From Bimastos eiseni (taxonomy: Eukaryota; Annelida; Clitellata; Crassiclitellata; Lumbricidae), in the NCBI GenBank assembly GCA_959347315.1, contig OY365808.1:3110372-3174371 (forward strand): a DNA stretch of 64,000 nt, in the 5' to 3' direction. The notes under the pieces are model-generated. The model saw only the letters and a program-made list of their open reading frames with translations, did no database searches and was not told where the DNA came from. The position numbers and the translations under genes were made by a program. Below, one piece after another: positions 1-13,200 of this stretch. The first letter of the stretch is position 1. Every line of letters starts with the position of its first letter.

Positions 1-494
1 TGACATTCTAGAATGCCAGCCATCAGACTACAGCAGTACTCCCCAACCTTTTTGTGACGAGGAGCAGCATTGTCAATTTTAACAACTTTTGGGTGCTTTA
101 TGTCATGGTCATGAACTAGTGAGAAACCTGGTTCTGCATTTTGACAGCATAAGATGCATATCGTGGAATCGAAATACTTTTCTCAGTTCTTCAACCGAGC
201 CTTATTAAACACTGCACCACGCCTCTAGAACAATCTAACCTCTGAATTCCACAAATTTTTCAATTCCTCCATCTGCAGTGGGCTCCTCTATCTATCAACC
301 CCTGATCTTTCCACTCAAGACTGAAGCGTCAACTCTTCAAGAACTAATAGATACTGACTCATCCGATCAGCCTGTTATGATAGAGGAACAGGTAATGACC
401 AGTATGAGACCACTGGCATAACATAAGCTACTAATTACAGAGCCACAACTACCGACCTTTCTATATTTTTATTATGACAGTCCGTAATGCAAAC

Positions 495-664
495 CTCAGT
501 CGACGCCCCTTCCGTCAGCATCAGGCATTCCTGGCTGAGCTGGTTTCGGTCGGATGAATAACGGCCGGACGCAGAGACCGACCCACAGCCAACATCATCA
601 ATGAGGGTCACATTGGACAGCTGCTTGGTGAACCAGCTATCGAGGTTTTTCTGGAGGTTGGCAG
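495..664 (-). CDS. candidate further exon of the YTHDC2 gene
   Basis: An open stretch of 56 codons is bounded on the minus strand by an acceptor (TTAATCAG) and a donor (GAG|GTTTGC). It starts in phase 1 and ends in phase 0. The encoded segment begins ANLQKNLDSWFTKQ and is Ser/Gln rich. It lies where the linker after the first helicase lobe of YTHDC2 would fall, and a Trp-containing LDSW stretch loosely resembles the human linker, but the match is weak. The preceding recognised exon ends in phase 2, so at least one exon between this one and 2019 must be missing from the model. It could instead be a chance open stretch. Confidence 0.4.
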
Positions 665-879
665 CTGATTAAGAAAAATAAATAATCAAATAAAAGCAAT
701 GATCAAGTGAAAGCAATGATCAAGTAAAATCAGCGATCAAGTAAAAGCAATGACTAAGTCAAAGCAATGATCCAGTCGTAGACCAACGTGAATCTGCTTA
801 CAAAAAGCAGTCAAACAATCTATTCTTGACAGGTTTCAATACACAATGTTGTAATAAGTTTCTCACATATCATGCTTTT

Positions 880-1015
880 GGTGAATTCACACCATTAACC
901 AATTCACACCATCAACCAATTCACACCAATGGCAAATTCATACCATTAACCAATTCACACCATTAACTAATTCACACCATTAACCAATTCATGCCAATGG
1001 CAAATTCATACCTTT
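880..1015. repeat. 20-bp tandem repeat (ACCATTAACCAATTCACACC type)
   Basis: About seven imperfect copies of a 20-base unit lie in the sequence downstream of the recognised YTHDC2 exons. No coding signal is visible. Confidence 0.8.
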
Positions 1016-1197
1016 AGACAATTCCAGTCTACATTTCTCCATGTCCTTGTTTGTATATCCTGTCCTACAAAAGACCAAAGATCAATAACTTATAGAAAAA
1101 TCAATATTAAACAAATTCAAAGAAGAGGTCAGCATTTCAAAAGATACTCAAAGGTATATAAACAAAATTAATCAGTAAAAGATATGTGCTGGACCAT

Positions 1198-1312
1198 GGA
1201 AATCAAGGTAGGCTGAACAACCAAGGTAAGCTGAACAACCAAGGTAGGTTGAACAACCAAGGTAGGCTGAACAACCAAGGTAGGCTGAACAACCAAGGTG
1301 GGCTGAACAACC
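1198..1312. repeat. 18-bp tandem repeat (AACCAAGGTAGGCTGAAC)
   Basis: Roughly six near-perfect 18-base units. They create Asn-rich or Gly-Cys-Ser-rich open frames on both strands that are artefacts of the repeat. Confidence 0.85.
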
Positions 1313-2018
1313 TAGTCGCAGAAGTGTTGCGGAGTGGAGAAATCTGCAACCAGAGGAAGATACTGAACTGGAGCCAGTCAAGAATAGAATTTAAAGCATA
1401 ACCTTGTCATAATACAGTCCTGCTGTGTAAAGGTTGTATTATGTTGATGCTTGCTTCTAAGCTCAGCAAAGTTTCGGTTCATGATAGAAATATTCCTCAA
1501 GGCAAGAATAAATACATCAATAGCTGTGGCAATGGCCCTTTCAGAAGAATGTTTTCCATGCAATCAAAACTATATGTAATACAATATTGACACATCTCGC
1601 CTATGTCGTCTGCTCAGAACCACTGCCAGCCTCGACACAGACAACGGTGATGAGCTTCTGGTGCCCCGTGCAAGCACCTTGACCAAATAGCACCTCGACC
1701 AAATAGCACCTCGACGACCAAATATAATCTCGACCAATTAGCACCTCGAAAAAATAGTACCTCGACCAAGTAGCACCTCAAAAAATTAGTGCTCTGTCTT
1801 CTCAGTTATCAGCCCTCACACCTGGAATACACTATCCTTCGAGATGCGACTGTTGCCAAGGAGTAATGCGCCTTTGTCTTACAGGTTGCTTCAGACTGAT
1901 TTGTCACTGTGGTTGTCTGGGAGTGCCTCCAAGTAGACTTCTTGAGTAGGTGCTATATAAATGTTAAAATGAATTACTGAACGAACTGACCATTACTTTA
2001 AGAAAAAGCAAAGCTAAC

Positions 2019-5000
2019 CATTTGAGGACATCTTCCAGAAACTGTTCCTGCACGTCAAAAAGCTGTCCAGGCACTAAAGGGCAGACAAAATCATTGCACG
2101 TTTTAGACAACATGCAATGTTCTACAAACCACAAGCTCAGAACATTTTTATGCACCACATGCTTAAACTGGACCTTTGGTCTTTACCAAGCAACTCCTCA
2201 TCTTTCTTCTTCTCTTAAATCTGTCCTCTTTGGCCATGGTTGGATTTGAAGCGCCTCTGAGTAGGTTTTCTAAAGAGGTGCTGTATCAAATTTCATTGAT
2301 TGATTGATTAATAGATTAACACCACATGCTAACATCCCCTTCCACAGTTTCACATGTGCCCAAAGTCTGTATGATTTGACAGTAATTTCAATCGTCGGGT
2401 CAGAAGCACCACTAACAAAGTTTTCTTAACACTGTGCTTTAACAATAACAATTTGCAGCAACTCGGCCGTAAATGGATCTACATAATCAACGCATGTAAA
2501 GTAAGATGCATATCTGTAACTCATAAATCTCGAGTTAAAGGTATGACTTGCGATTCATGGCCTTTCTTTACCTCTTTCCGAAAGTATTTTATGTTAGTGG
2601 TTTAGCTCGTGCTGAACATTCGGCTTGCTTGTCTGCCAGGCAATACCGTATGTTTCTCGGTTAGTCCTCCATCTGGAATGACCTCTCCTGTCAGAGTCGT
2701 GTTGGTCACCTCTGACCCATATGACCGGTTTTTAATCAATCACTTGAGTGCTTGGCTTTGGAGAGCCATCGCTTTATGCCCAGCGCACAATAGAAGTTGC
2801 CAGACGCTTCATAACCGATAAGCCGACAGGTGAATTGTGGCTAACCGCTCATTATGGCACAGCCGTTGAAGTACGTTGAAAACATCTGGATGTTGAGAGC
2901 GGCACTCATCAGAACCAGTTTCAGGTTCTTCATCTTCGGCAGAATTTCACGCAGAACGATCAGCAGAAAATCACTGAATCTGTCTCTCTCGTGAATCTCA
3001 TCCTAGAAAACAAACATTCTGCTATTAGCCAATTTTTTATTATGCTTAACTCAAAAGTAGGTAGAGTATTATATAGCAACTATACTGAACAGTAAAGCAT
3101 ACATTGTAATATGTATATATGAAAATATATATATATGATGGGTAATATACTGTGTATATATATATATACATATCAAAATATATTATGATTACGGTTGTAT
3201 GAGAATATGAAGTACAGAAGCTATATAAATCACAGATTTATATAGCTCAATTCCTCTATAAGAGAACTTACAACCAAACAGCACAAAATAACAATAAAAC
3301 CCAAGACGCTTTTCTAGCTAGTAGCATACTTTGATACTTACAACGATGACGTGGGTCACAGTAGCAAGTGATTGTTCACCAGCCATTAGTGTTCGCAGAA
3401 GGACGCCGTTAGTGCAGAACGTCAGAAGCGTTTTTGGAGATACCCTGAAGTGAAATGAACAATGAATTGAAATACCAAATTGACAAATCATAAATAATAA
3501 TCGCTGAATTTCAAAATTATTTGATGAATAATAAAATAATTAATGAATTTCAAAAATTAATTGATAAATTTCAATAACTAATTGACAAATTATAAATAAT
3601 AATTTCCAAATAAAAAATAATTTGATGAATTTCAAAAGCAATTGATGAATTAAAAAATTTTATTGACGAATACAAAAAATAATGGATGAATTTAAAAAAT
3701 AATTGCCAAATGAAAAAATAATTAGATAAATTACAAATAATAATTGGTCTACAAACATCATTCTAACTACATTTCACCCACCCACCGGTAATCATGCCTC
3801 CTATTCGTATTTCTGAGGGACTCTGTTCCCATAAAAAATTCATTGCAATTACAATGATAAATTGTGGTGCAATATAACTGACCTGCTCTCTAGTCTTATC
3901 TGATAACCAACAGTCTGGCCGATCTTCTCTCCTCGTTCTGCAGCCACTCGCTCGGCCACGCTGAGGGCAGAGAGCCTACGCGGCTGAGTGCAGAAGATGC
4001 GACATGGCCGACCGTGCGCATGACAGTCGTCAAGGATCATCTGAGGAACCTAGCATCAGGTAAACACAGTTGAAGTCACAGGCAGAGAAGAAAAGGAAAA
4101 TTCTATGGCATAACCCCTTTCCCAAATGAGTGCAAAATGCAAGACATTTCACTTTTATTAACCCTCTCCTACTAGTGTGTGAACTGGTATTGTCCATCCT
4201 AACACTAGTAGCTAAATTTGCTATGGGTGCAAGAGGATGGAGCTGTTAGATCTTTCCCCTGCCCTGTTTCCAATGCATTGCAAGACCTTCTTTTCCACCT
4301 GGGTCAGGAGCAACACTGATTTTGGTCAGTGCATTAAAAATGTTCAGTAACAATCACAATTGCAATAAACCCTCATTGTTCACAGATCTATTCAAACAAT
4401 ATTTCGATCAACATCTTCGCCCAGGACTAAGCATTTATTCCAACACTAAACATAGCCTATTTTAAATATCTGACAACCTAATTGCCATCTGTGGTAAAAC
4501 AAGGGGTAGTTAAGTTTATAAAGAACAAAAGCTGTTCTAGTTCCTCGAACTAGAACAGCTATGGCTCAGTCTTGATACTTTGCTTTAATTGGTCCTTCTC
4601 TGTGGAATGCACTTTCTACATCTGTTCACTCTAAAATTCTATCTGGCAGTCTTTTATTTTCTGTCACCTTTCTCAAAACCTGCTTCTTCTCGCAAGGCTT
4701 TTGCACTGCAGCACTTCTGAATGGTTCACCCTTATAGAGGCGCTCTATAACTACTTAAATAAAATAATCTGCAAATCACATTAAGAGAACTATGTGTCAC
4801 CACTGGAGTCCATCCAGCATGAGCAACAGCGAACATAACTTCACATAACGTAATTTCACATAACACTCAGTTTTACTCAGCTCTCTCGACCGAGTCAAGA
4901 ATGTGATGTATCTTGTAATGTAATCCAACCGGAAAGCGTCATACCTGCGTCGTTTTTCCCGATCCCGTTTCCCCAGCCACAAGCAGAACTCGATTGTCGT

Positions 5001-6202
5001 TGATTGCCTTGGTGATTGACTCCCTCATCATGTAAATGGGTAGAGTCTGCTGAAACGGGGTCAGGTCAGAGGGTTGCTTTGGGGGCGGCACCTGGGGAAC
5101 GCCGTTGTTGAGGCGCCCCGTAGTCGTCTTCCCCATCTCCTTCATCAGACCTGAACCAAAAGTGCAACAGAAAATGTAAGCACGCAAAACAAATCAAATA
5201 GTTCACGCAAATAACAACACAGTACAGGACAACACAATTGCAATTTAAACAGCCCTCAGTCTAATGTTCAAAAGCGTATTGCATCTGGAGCGACCAACCC
5301 TCTCACTTTACCAGTACCAGCAATGCCTTAGTACTTTCCTGTTCCAGAGATGCCTTAAGACTTTCCTGTTCCAGAGATGCCTTAAGACTTTCCTGTTCCC
5401 TGGCCCAAGCACAGACGCCCGTTGAGAGCGATGCTGATTTGAGCGGTGCTTATATAAATGCTTCATTACATTACATAACAGCATCAATGGTGCCAAACGG
5501 TTGTGAAGGAAGGACTTGTTCAAGACCTCTTCACACAAATCACCGCCTCCGGGTCTGCTCGACTCCACCTTCCAACGATCTATTGTGAAACAGTTAAACA
5601 ACTGTCAAATAATACAGACTTATCATAGGACAAAACAACAATTTTACACAATACATTGTAATGCTAACACATGATAAACTAAACTGAAGAAACAACAGTA
5701 AATTAACATGAGCAAAATGTAACAATGTCATCATGCATCATTACTTATGACATTGCATCCACTGGTTACACCTTGATTACATTACATTACATTACACTGG
5801 GCAGACACTGGGACAGGACCAACCTTCATTGTACTGGTTCCGTTCAAGTCGCTGTTGCAGTTCCTGACGCTCCTTGGCCGTCAGTGGACACCTCTGCAGC
5901 AGACTGTAGATCTGCTGACGTGAGTTTCGAACCAGATGAAAAGTAGCTGCAGACTGGAGGGACTGGACACCATCCTTCTTGGCCACCGTCAGAGAGCGAC
6001 TTGCTCCCTTACTAAACGCATTCATCGTATTAAGCATATGTGTACAGTGCACATACCTTCTATGCAAATAAGTAAGTAAGCAAGCAATATTTATTACTTT
6101 GAGATTAATTTTTTAAACAACAGTGCATTGCATCGACACAACGTAGCACAATGAAAGTACTTAGTTAAACGATGCAATATTACAGTTCAAAAGTCAAATC
6201 TA

Positions 6203-6286
<84 letters not shown>

Positions 6287-7891
6287 CTTTGCACAAAAGG
6301 CATCAAGCTTTACATCATAATCGTAATCTCCAAATTTCTAAAGTGGCACTTGAAAGCTAAGCGCAGGGCACCAGCTTATTCACGAGCACTGTGTCAAATC
6401 GAAAGGGTTGTCCAAAGGATAGTCCATGGGAGGTCAAAGTTCGGATTACAGGAGGTCAGCAGGGAGGCAGAGTAGCTGTTAAGGAGGGTGTCGCTTTGGT
6501 CGAGGATTGAGAAGTGGAATGTCAAGTAATGAGTCAGGGTAAGAGTTCTTGAAAAGGTGCGATTTAAGTTTAGAATGGAAAGCCCGGGGTGAGATGAATA
6601 GGGATAGGCAATGGATGATATTAGAGCAACCAAAACATTGCGTCAAAATATATGTATGCATGTGTCTAAATAATTATGCATGTATGATTGTATGTGTGCA
6701 TGCATGTAATGTATGTAGGTATTGTGCAAGTAGCCATTTGGGTTAGAACTTATTCAATATTCACTATTGCTATTAATGGACTTTGAGCGCTTCTCTCAAG
6801 TGCACAAATGCAAGGTACTATTGACTGATGCTGTTGTCTCATAAAGGACTGGCTCTTAATAAATAAGTTAATTAATAAATAAAGAATAAACATGGACACT
6901 TTGTACAGTAATTCATACATAATCACATTACATTTCACAAAACTTCAAATTGGAACACTGAGCTTTTGACAACCAAAAGGTGTGCACAGATGGACACTCT
7001 TTTCCTTAATACATATAATTGTAGAGAACAATTTGAAAATGTCAATGTAATACAACCTATACATCCTTAGAATACAAGAGGCTTAAAAAGGCTGACAACT
7101 ACAAACCCTTTGCTCTTGGACTTCAACCCATACGACTGACTGAGTTTGTGAATGTATGCTCGTTCGCTGGATGTCAGTGACGATGGAAATTCCAGCTCTG
7201 AATTGCATACAATGCAAAACACAAAGTAAGACGAGGCAAATGAAACATACATTTTAACATGTTAGACAGACGCTCGCCGGAATCCTAGTCACGAAGTACT
7301 GAGAAGCACTTTGATTAGACAGCCACATTTGAAGAGCTTCCAAGAAATGGAAAATGCACTACATAATTATTAATAATTGTTAACTATCGACTGTCTTCCC
7401 TCATATTTATGAGTCTATGTGTAATCATTCTTTCTGTGTATCTTAATAAATCTCTCTCTTGCGGTCCTCGCACTCGAAGTGCTACCAAATGGCAGCCTAC
7501 AGTGATTGGCTCCATATAAATGTATAAATACAATACAATATATACTGCATTGGCACTATAAAAGTCATGTGATTAGATTATGGGCAAGATAATCTTATAA
7601 TTATGTCATTTATTAGTGTTTTTCATAACATTGTAGTTCCTGACTAGATGGTAAACAAATAATTTTAATAGAAATAACGCTTCAAATATATATGGAATGC
7701 GTGAAGCATTCGCAACCTTTCTGATCCTCGCTAAGTCTGAATCTCTCGAGGGCAATGTTGACGGCAATTTTAAGTTCCTCCCCAACGCAGAAGTCATTCT
7801 TGCCACGCGATGAAGTTGCCTTTGTCGATACATTGCTGCCACTCTGCGTGCTACCAACGCTTGAAGGACGTGGCACGGGTGATTCTGACAT
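2019..7891 (-). CDS. YTHDC2: YTHDC2, 3'-5' RNA helicase and m6A reader, 5' half (eight exons)
   Basis: Exons read 7891-7717, 7197-7107, 6011-5824, 5150-4945, 4049-3883, 3444-3342, 3002-2846 and 2073-2019; all phases join and give about 380 residues. Exons 1-3 encode an R3H-like nucleic-acid-binding region ([24 protein letters not shown]). Exon 4 carries helicase motif I (GETGSGKTT), exon 5 motif Ia ([11 protein letters not shown]), and exons 6-7 the Val-to-DEIH box and the SAA motif region. Exon order and junctions follow animal YTHDC2, a DEAH-box helicase that binds m6A RNA and is needed for meiosis in mammals. The first ATG at 7891 opens a Ser-rich N-terminus. The ankyrin, second helicase lobe and YTH domain would lie left of the window. 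Introns hold AT-rich repeats and LINE/SINE relics. The assignment is firm; the exact start is inferred. Confidence 0.93.
3480..3755. repeat. AT-rich degenerate tandem repeat in a YTHDC2 intron
   Basis: Irregular copies of an AATAATTGATGAATTTCAAA-like unit fill the intron between exons 5 and 6. No gene is seen in it. Confidence 0.6.
4590..4765 (+). mobile_element. LINE 3'-end fragment (reverse transcriptase C-terminus)
   Basis: The plus strand reads [16 protein letters not shown]..., the WN motif typical of the C-terminal part of CR1/L2-type LINE ORF2. It is followed by a stop and by the short tail GAGGCGCTCTATAACTAC. Similar GGTGCTATATAAATG-like tails recur near 1955, 2275, 5450, 7510, 13765 and 20835, so this 3' end is spread through the region. 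The piece is inactive and sits in a YTHDC2 intron. Confidence 0.65.
6200..6286. repeat. (TA)n microsatellite
   Basis: An almost uninterrupted run of about 40 TA units in the intron between YTHDC2 exons 2 and 3. Confidence 0.95.
6308..6450 (+). repeat. SINE-like interspersed repeat, copy 1
   Basis: It begins ATAATCGTAATCTCCAAA, continues with a CTAAAG-GGCACTTGAAAGC block, then a CACCAGCTTATTCACGAGC block and a GTCCAAAGGATAGTCC block. The same series of blocks recurs at 8762-8815, 9335-9420, 40708-40783, 42986-44045 and 47822-47936, which defines a dispersed family. The lack of coding content and the short length suggest a SINE; I cannot name the family. Confidence 0.7.
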
Positions 7892-10267
7892 TGTGGGCCA
7901 GTACATGATGCTCAAAAATCTATTAACACAAACTGCATGTGTGTATGCATTGCTATTCAAAGACTTGGAATACAAACGCAAAAGATTCTAAATATGGTGC
8001 TTCTGAAAAATTCCTTTAGTAATTAGAACGCACTTTCACGTGCAAACTTGACATAAATACTGCTAACTTAATTTTCAGAATTCGATTTACTGAGGCTGGG
8101 GTAAGAAACAGTTTTCACTCTAAGAATAAGCACTACAAGTTTACGCTACCAATTACGAAGTTTAAAATAACATATCGCATATTTGTCTGCAGGTTTTCGC
8201 ATTCATAATTGAACAAAAGACGATTATGCAAGCGACACCTCAAGATTGAAATAGCAATTGTAAACTTCAATTCGAGAACGGACGAGTCTGACTCGAATCA
8301 GCGCCACGCAAAAAATCAATGGCAGTAGTATTGCACAACACAGAGGTAAACAAACGCACAAACCAGTGTTTAGAGTTCGCATGATTCAAAAACAGTTCAA
8401 ATGCTTACCAATGTTACAATTCCCAATACAGTTTGAGCTTTGACATATATCTAATTACAGCTTTTTAACAAAACAGTATATTTAAGTCATTTGTGATAAT
8501 ATTATTTTTATCAGCAGACAACATCGACATTAATTTTCATCCGCTAGATGACTTCAACATCGCTTTCATTTATGGTTGTACCCGCCTACTCAGATGGACG
8601 GAGATTTAGAACTTCTAAAGCGCCGTTGTTGCCGAAATAAAACTTCAAGTTAGGTGACGCACAATGCAGACTGCATTTTTGCCTGTTATCGTTCGTCTTT
8701 GATACGAACTGTTCGTATCATTTTTGTCAGCTTTATCGATTCAATTGATTGCTCTTGAATGATCTGGTGCCTTGATCTTGGCTTTCTAGTGGCGCTTTAG
8801 AAGTTTGGCTATTACGATCACTTGTGATCATTATATTTAGTACGTGTGCCCTAAGCAAATGCGGCAAAGGTCAAGCCGAATGCATAAATTATGCATGTTA
8901 TGCTTTCGTAAGGACATTTCACTGATAAGGCAAGCATTTTACCGGGATACGTAATATTGAGAGAATGATCAAACCTGTATCATGCCACGTGACCTCTGAT
9001 CGCTATAAGCATGCCGGATTAGAGGGCTGTGTCAATGCGCACGTGCCCACATGGAATGATGGAAGTTACAGTAGGGCATATTTTAAAAGCACACGGGCAT
9101 ATACAGGGATCGGCCATGTTTTCTTGATTCCTCTGCACATGCACAACGGATTGCCCCAGAGGCGCATAAGAAGCTACTAATTACTATTTATATCTGACAA
9201 GACTTGACGGTTTCAACTTGTTTAAGGGCAAAGAGGTTAACTCAAACGGAACAGTTACTATCTGTCATAGGATCTTGGATTGGACGAAACACGCTAATGA
9301 ACGAGACAGATTCATATTATCAAAAATTTCTAGTGCTACTTGAAAGAGAAGCACAGGGTACAAGCTTATTCACATATCGTGTCAATGAGGTTCTCCAAAG
9401 ATTTGACCAGCTGCAAAGAATCAGCTTTGAATTTTGCATCAACAGTCTTTACCAAGTTAATAGTATCAATTCAGCTTTAAACAAACTGAACAACAGTTCA
9501 ATGAAGATTCTGCATCACAGTGATTTATTATGAAAGTACAATCGTTCCATGGTTATCAAGTCAAGTAAAAAATGTAAAACATTAGGTGTTTCCGAAGCTG
9601 TATTAAACTCCCAACAATATAGGTCAAAACATCACATCACGTAGCAATGTCTACATAAATTAGACAAAGCTGCAAAAGTAAATGCTTAACAGAGAATTCA
9701 CAATTGATGAAGGCTTCTACATGATAAAACTGAAAACATTAAGTGTTTCTATTTATTAAACTCCTAAAAATATAATAATATGGAGTGACTTCAGGGTAAA
9801 CTTCTCTATCCTCAGAAATTATTATAATAATCATTATTAATAATAGAAACACAACTTCTATAGTAGTCAAGCAATATGCAAAAACAAAAAATATTCTTTG
9901 ACATTATCTTATAACAAAATGTTCCCCATATATTTAATTGAAAGGGGACATGGAAACCCAAATGCATATGCATTTACAGTATGTATGCCTGTAGGGAATT
10001 AACCCAAATGCATATGCATTTACAGTATGTATGCATGTAGGGAATTAACCCAAATGCATATGCATGCACATTGGATTCTACGGATAATGTACACTACCAC
10101 ATCACCTCTTAACATTCTTGCATTGACACTGCATTGCACAAAGGTAAAATTAGCATTCATCAAACAGTCCACAGCTGAACAAAATCAAGACGAAAAGTAA
10201 TTCAGGGACAGGTAGAAAAAGCATTTAACTTAAATCAAAGAACTTGACAGCACAGTCTGAAGGGTGT
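7892..10267. other. interval between YTHDC2 and SPAG7
   Basis: Upstream flank of YTHDC2 and downstream flank of SPAG7. It holds two SINE-like copies (8762-8815 minus, 9335-9420 plus), AT-rich sequence, and about 2.5 copies of a 45-bp unit at 9956-10070 built around ATGCATATGCAT. The YTHDC2 promoter should lie just right of 7891, but I see no clear core element. No coding exon is recognised. Confidence 0.6.
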
Positions 10268-13200
10268 TCACTCCGGTTGTTGACACTCCGTGGTTGAACT
10301 CGCCAGTTGTTCGTTCTCCGTGGTTGAACTCGCCGCCGGTTGTTGACTATCTGCGGTTGAACTCACCGTTGAAGAACTCGGTTCTGAGGTTTCGTCCATC
10401 TTCTGCCGTTTCCTCGCACGACTGTCGGCCATCACTTGCTCAATCGTCCGCAAATCTCGTTTGTTTTCACTCGGAACTAAAATATGCCGATCATAAAACA
10501 CCAATACTGAGTGGCCCTGTACACAGAGTCTAATCTTACTCAGCCATTTCATGATTTGAATTTAATATAACCAGTTACCACAGGCGGCGATCTCGTTTGA
10601 AAGGAGGGGGACACCCAATGAGAGGAGTAGAAAATGTGGGGGTCAAACGTATGATGTGTCCCCTCTCTGTAAAAGGTGGGGGGACATGTCCCCTTGACCC
10701 CCCAGATCGCAGCCCCCGGCAATTAAATGTACATAAACATGTATATACTTATACATAATAAATGTCTGTATATAATTATAGATCTATGTACATGCAATTG
10801 TAATGTAGACACTTATTACACTTACACTTATTACACTTATTACAGTGCCTTTTGAGCACACAAGGCATTTAATTTGTATGCATGCATATATGTATGCAAG
10901 AGCAAACTTACATAGAACAGATGCCTACATACGCACAATCATACGTGTATATAGGTAATGTAGGCACAATGCACATATGTGTGTACCTATAATACATGTC
11001 TACATCCAATCGCATTTTTAATCTGCATGCATTTACCCATTATGTATTCAAGCAAGCATATATTATACACAACCATAAATGTCTGATATGTAGATACATA
11101 TCATAACAAAGCCATTGTTGTTCAGCCTAAATACATGATGTATGAGGATGACGCCAACCATCCCATCTTTATTACGATACGGTGTTGTCAAACGATATCT
11201 AAATAATACATTACACTCCTTCCAAGGTTCACTAAGTGCACAAACGACAGAGCCTCTATAGAAGGTGTTGACCAGTAACAAATGAATGACTCAAGGTCAC
11301 TACACAGTGACCGACTCATGGACGCTCGCACCCGAACTCGCCGCATTACAGCCAAAGGGTTCTGACCAATTGGCCGAAAGACGATGGTACTACTGACCAA
11401 ATCCATAAGATTTGTTGGCCGACGTAACACGAGCCGCATCCTTTGCGGACTCCTTTCCCAGAAGGTGCTCGTACTTTCGGTGGTAGTCAGCTGGAGCAGG
11501 CGGCTCGTGATGCCTTCTTTTAGAATTCATCCGTTTTGATTCTTCTTCCTAAAGAATATTGATAATGCATCCTTGATAACTGCAGCCCATTTCGTATTTC
11601 TACTATGAAATGTCGAGAATAAATCTGCATTTCTTCGAACTTTCTTATTTCGTTGCTAAATATGATTACAGAATTGCAAATTCCTAACACAGTAAGCAAA
11701 GCCAACCTTTTCTGCTGCCTGCAGTCTCGCTTTCTCGGGATCCCACTCTTGGTCGTTGCGCAGGGCAACCAGTTCTTCATCACAAGGAGCAAACTCCTGC
11801 AGACACTCACAATAATAAAATTTACATTTAACCTCAAACTGATAACCGCAGTATGATCACAAGTACAGTATGAACAAATGACGAAAAGTTACCAGAGGAG
11901 CCAAAATTAACCATGCAAGGTACCCATTACGTTATACATCTGAATGAACCAATGACGAGCGTTGCCTAGCAAAAGAAGGACTAATCAACCTTAGGGTGAT
12001 ACGGGTATCGAACATGGCTCCTCCGCTGTGTGCCCCTCTATGGCCTTCTTGTATATATGTAAGTTGTCTGTTCACGTATATCGACTTTAAATTAGACCAC
12101 TCGGTTTCACTGTGACCCCCACAGACCTTCTTCCAGACGACGATGTGGCGATCAACCTCTTCCTCTCCAAAAGAAAACGACGTCAGACCAGCAACATCAG
12201 CCACTTCGTGCCTAAACCAGACACCATAGACATCAAAAACAGTTCTCCGTTTATGTCAAATTAGGAATATCAGCATGGTAAGTATTCAAGTATTTATATT
12301 TAGCGCCAATTTAAGTCGGATGCACTTCCAACCAGTGTTATACAAGTTCTTAGACTAGTAAAGTCCTTAATGTAAGATACTATTACACTCTAATGACAAG
12401 CTGCTCTCATAGCTATTGCAATAAACCTATAATCGACCAAGCGCCACTATTGCAGTTTAACAAATCGCACTCTTATGTTCTATTATATGATTGCTCGGTT
12501 AATAGTCATTTGTGCACTATCCTTGTCTAAATGTTTTTTTTTCAATGTGGAATTTAGAATGTTATTGAAAATGCATTTTCTTATATTTAATTAATTTTAT
12601 TAATGAAACTTGATATAGCACCTCTTCAAGAAATCTACTCTAAGCCGCTCATTTAATATTACACAATGCCTCTCAACCATCTAAAAACAATAACAAAATG
12701 CTACGTGTTCTTACAAAATATCTTCAATTATATTTTATAACAAATGCTATCGATTGCACTAAAATACAAAATGATTTCAATCAATTTTTCTTACAGTATG
12801 CCTCTAACAAAACGCCTTCAATCACATCTTATTGTATTGTATTTTTCAATTTAGAAAGCACCTCTCGCTGAATAACTATTCAGAGGCGCTCTTTGCAATG
12901 GCCCAATATGATGTTAAGCATCATTTCAAAGAAATAGATAGTTTCACAACAACTAGCAAAAATTAGTGCACAGTAAGCTGAAAGAGTCACCACCGATGGG
13001 TCCAGGCAAAAGCATGGAACGAATCAACGGATCTCCGTCGACAGCTGACAGATGGCGTGGATGTTGGGAGTCCCTGGGCCTTGCTACATCATTTTACTAC
13101 AAAATGCCTGTTATCACATCGTGTAACAAAATGACTTATATTATGTCTTATTCCACAATACCTTCTATTATGCTTTTTAAAAAATGCAATAAACAGTGTC

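Noticed and set aside
1378..1563. Minus-strand 61-codon frame as a YTHDC2 exon
   Set aside because: No similarity to the expected helicase linker and no phase-compatible splice sites.
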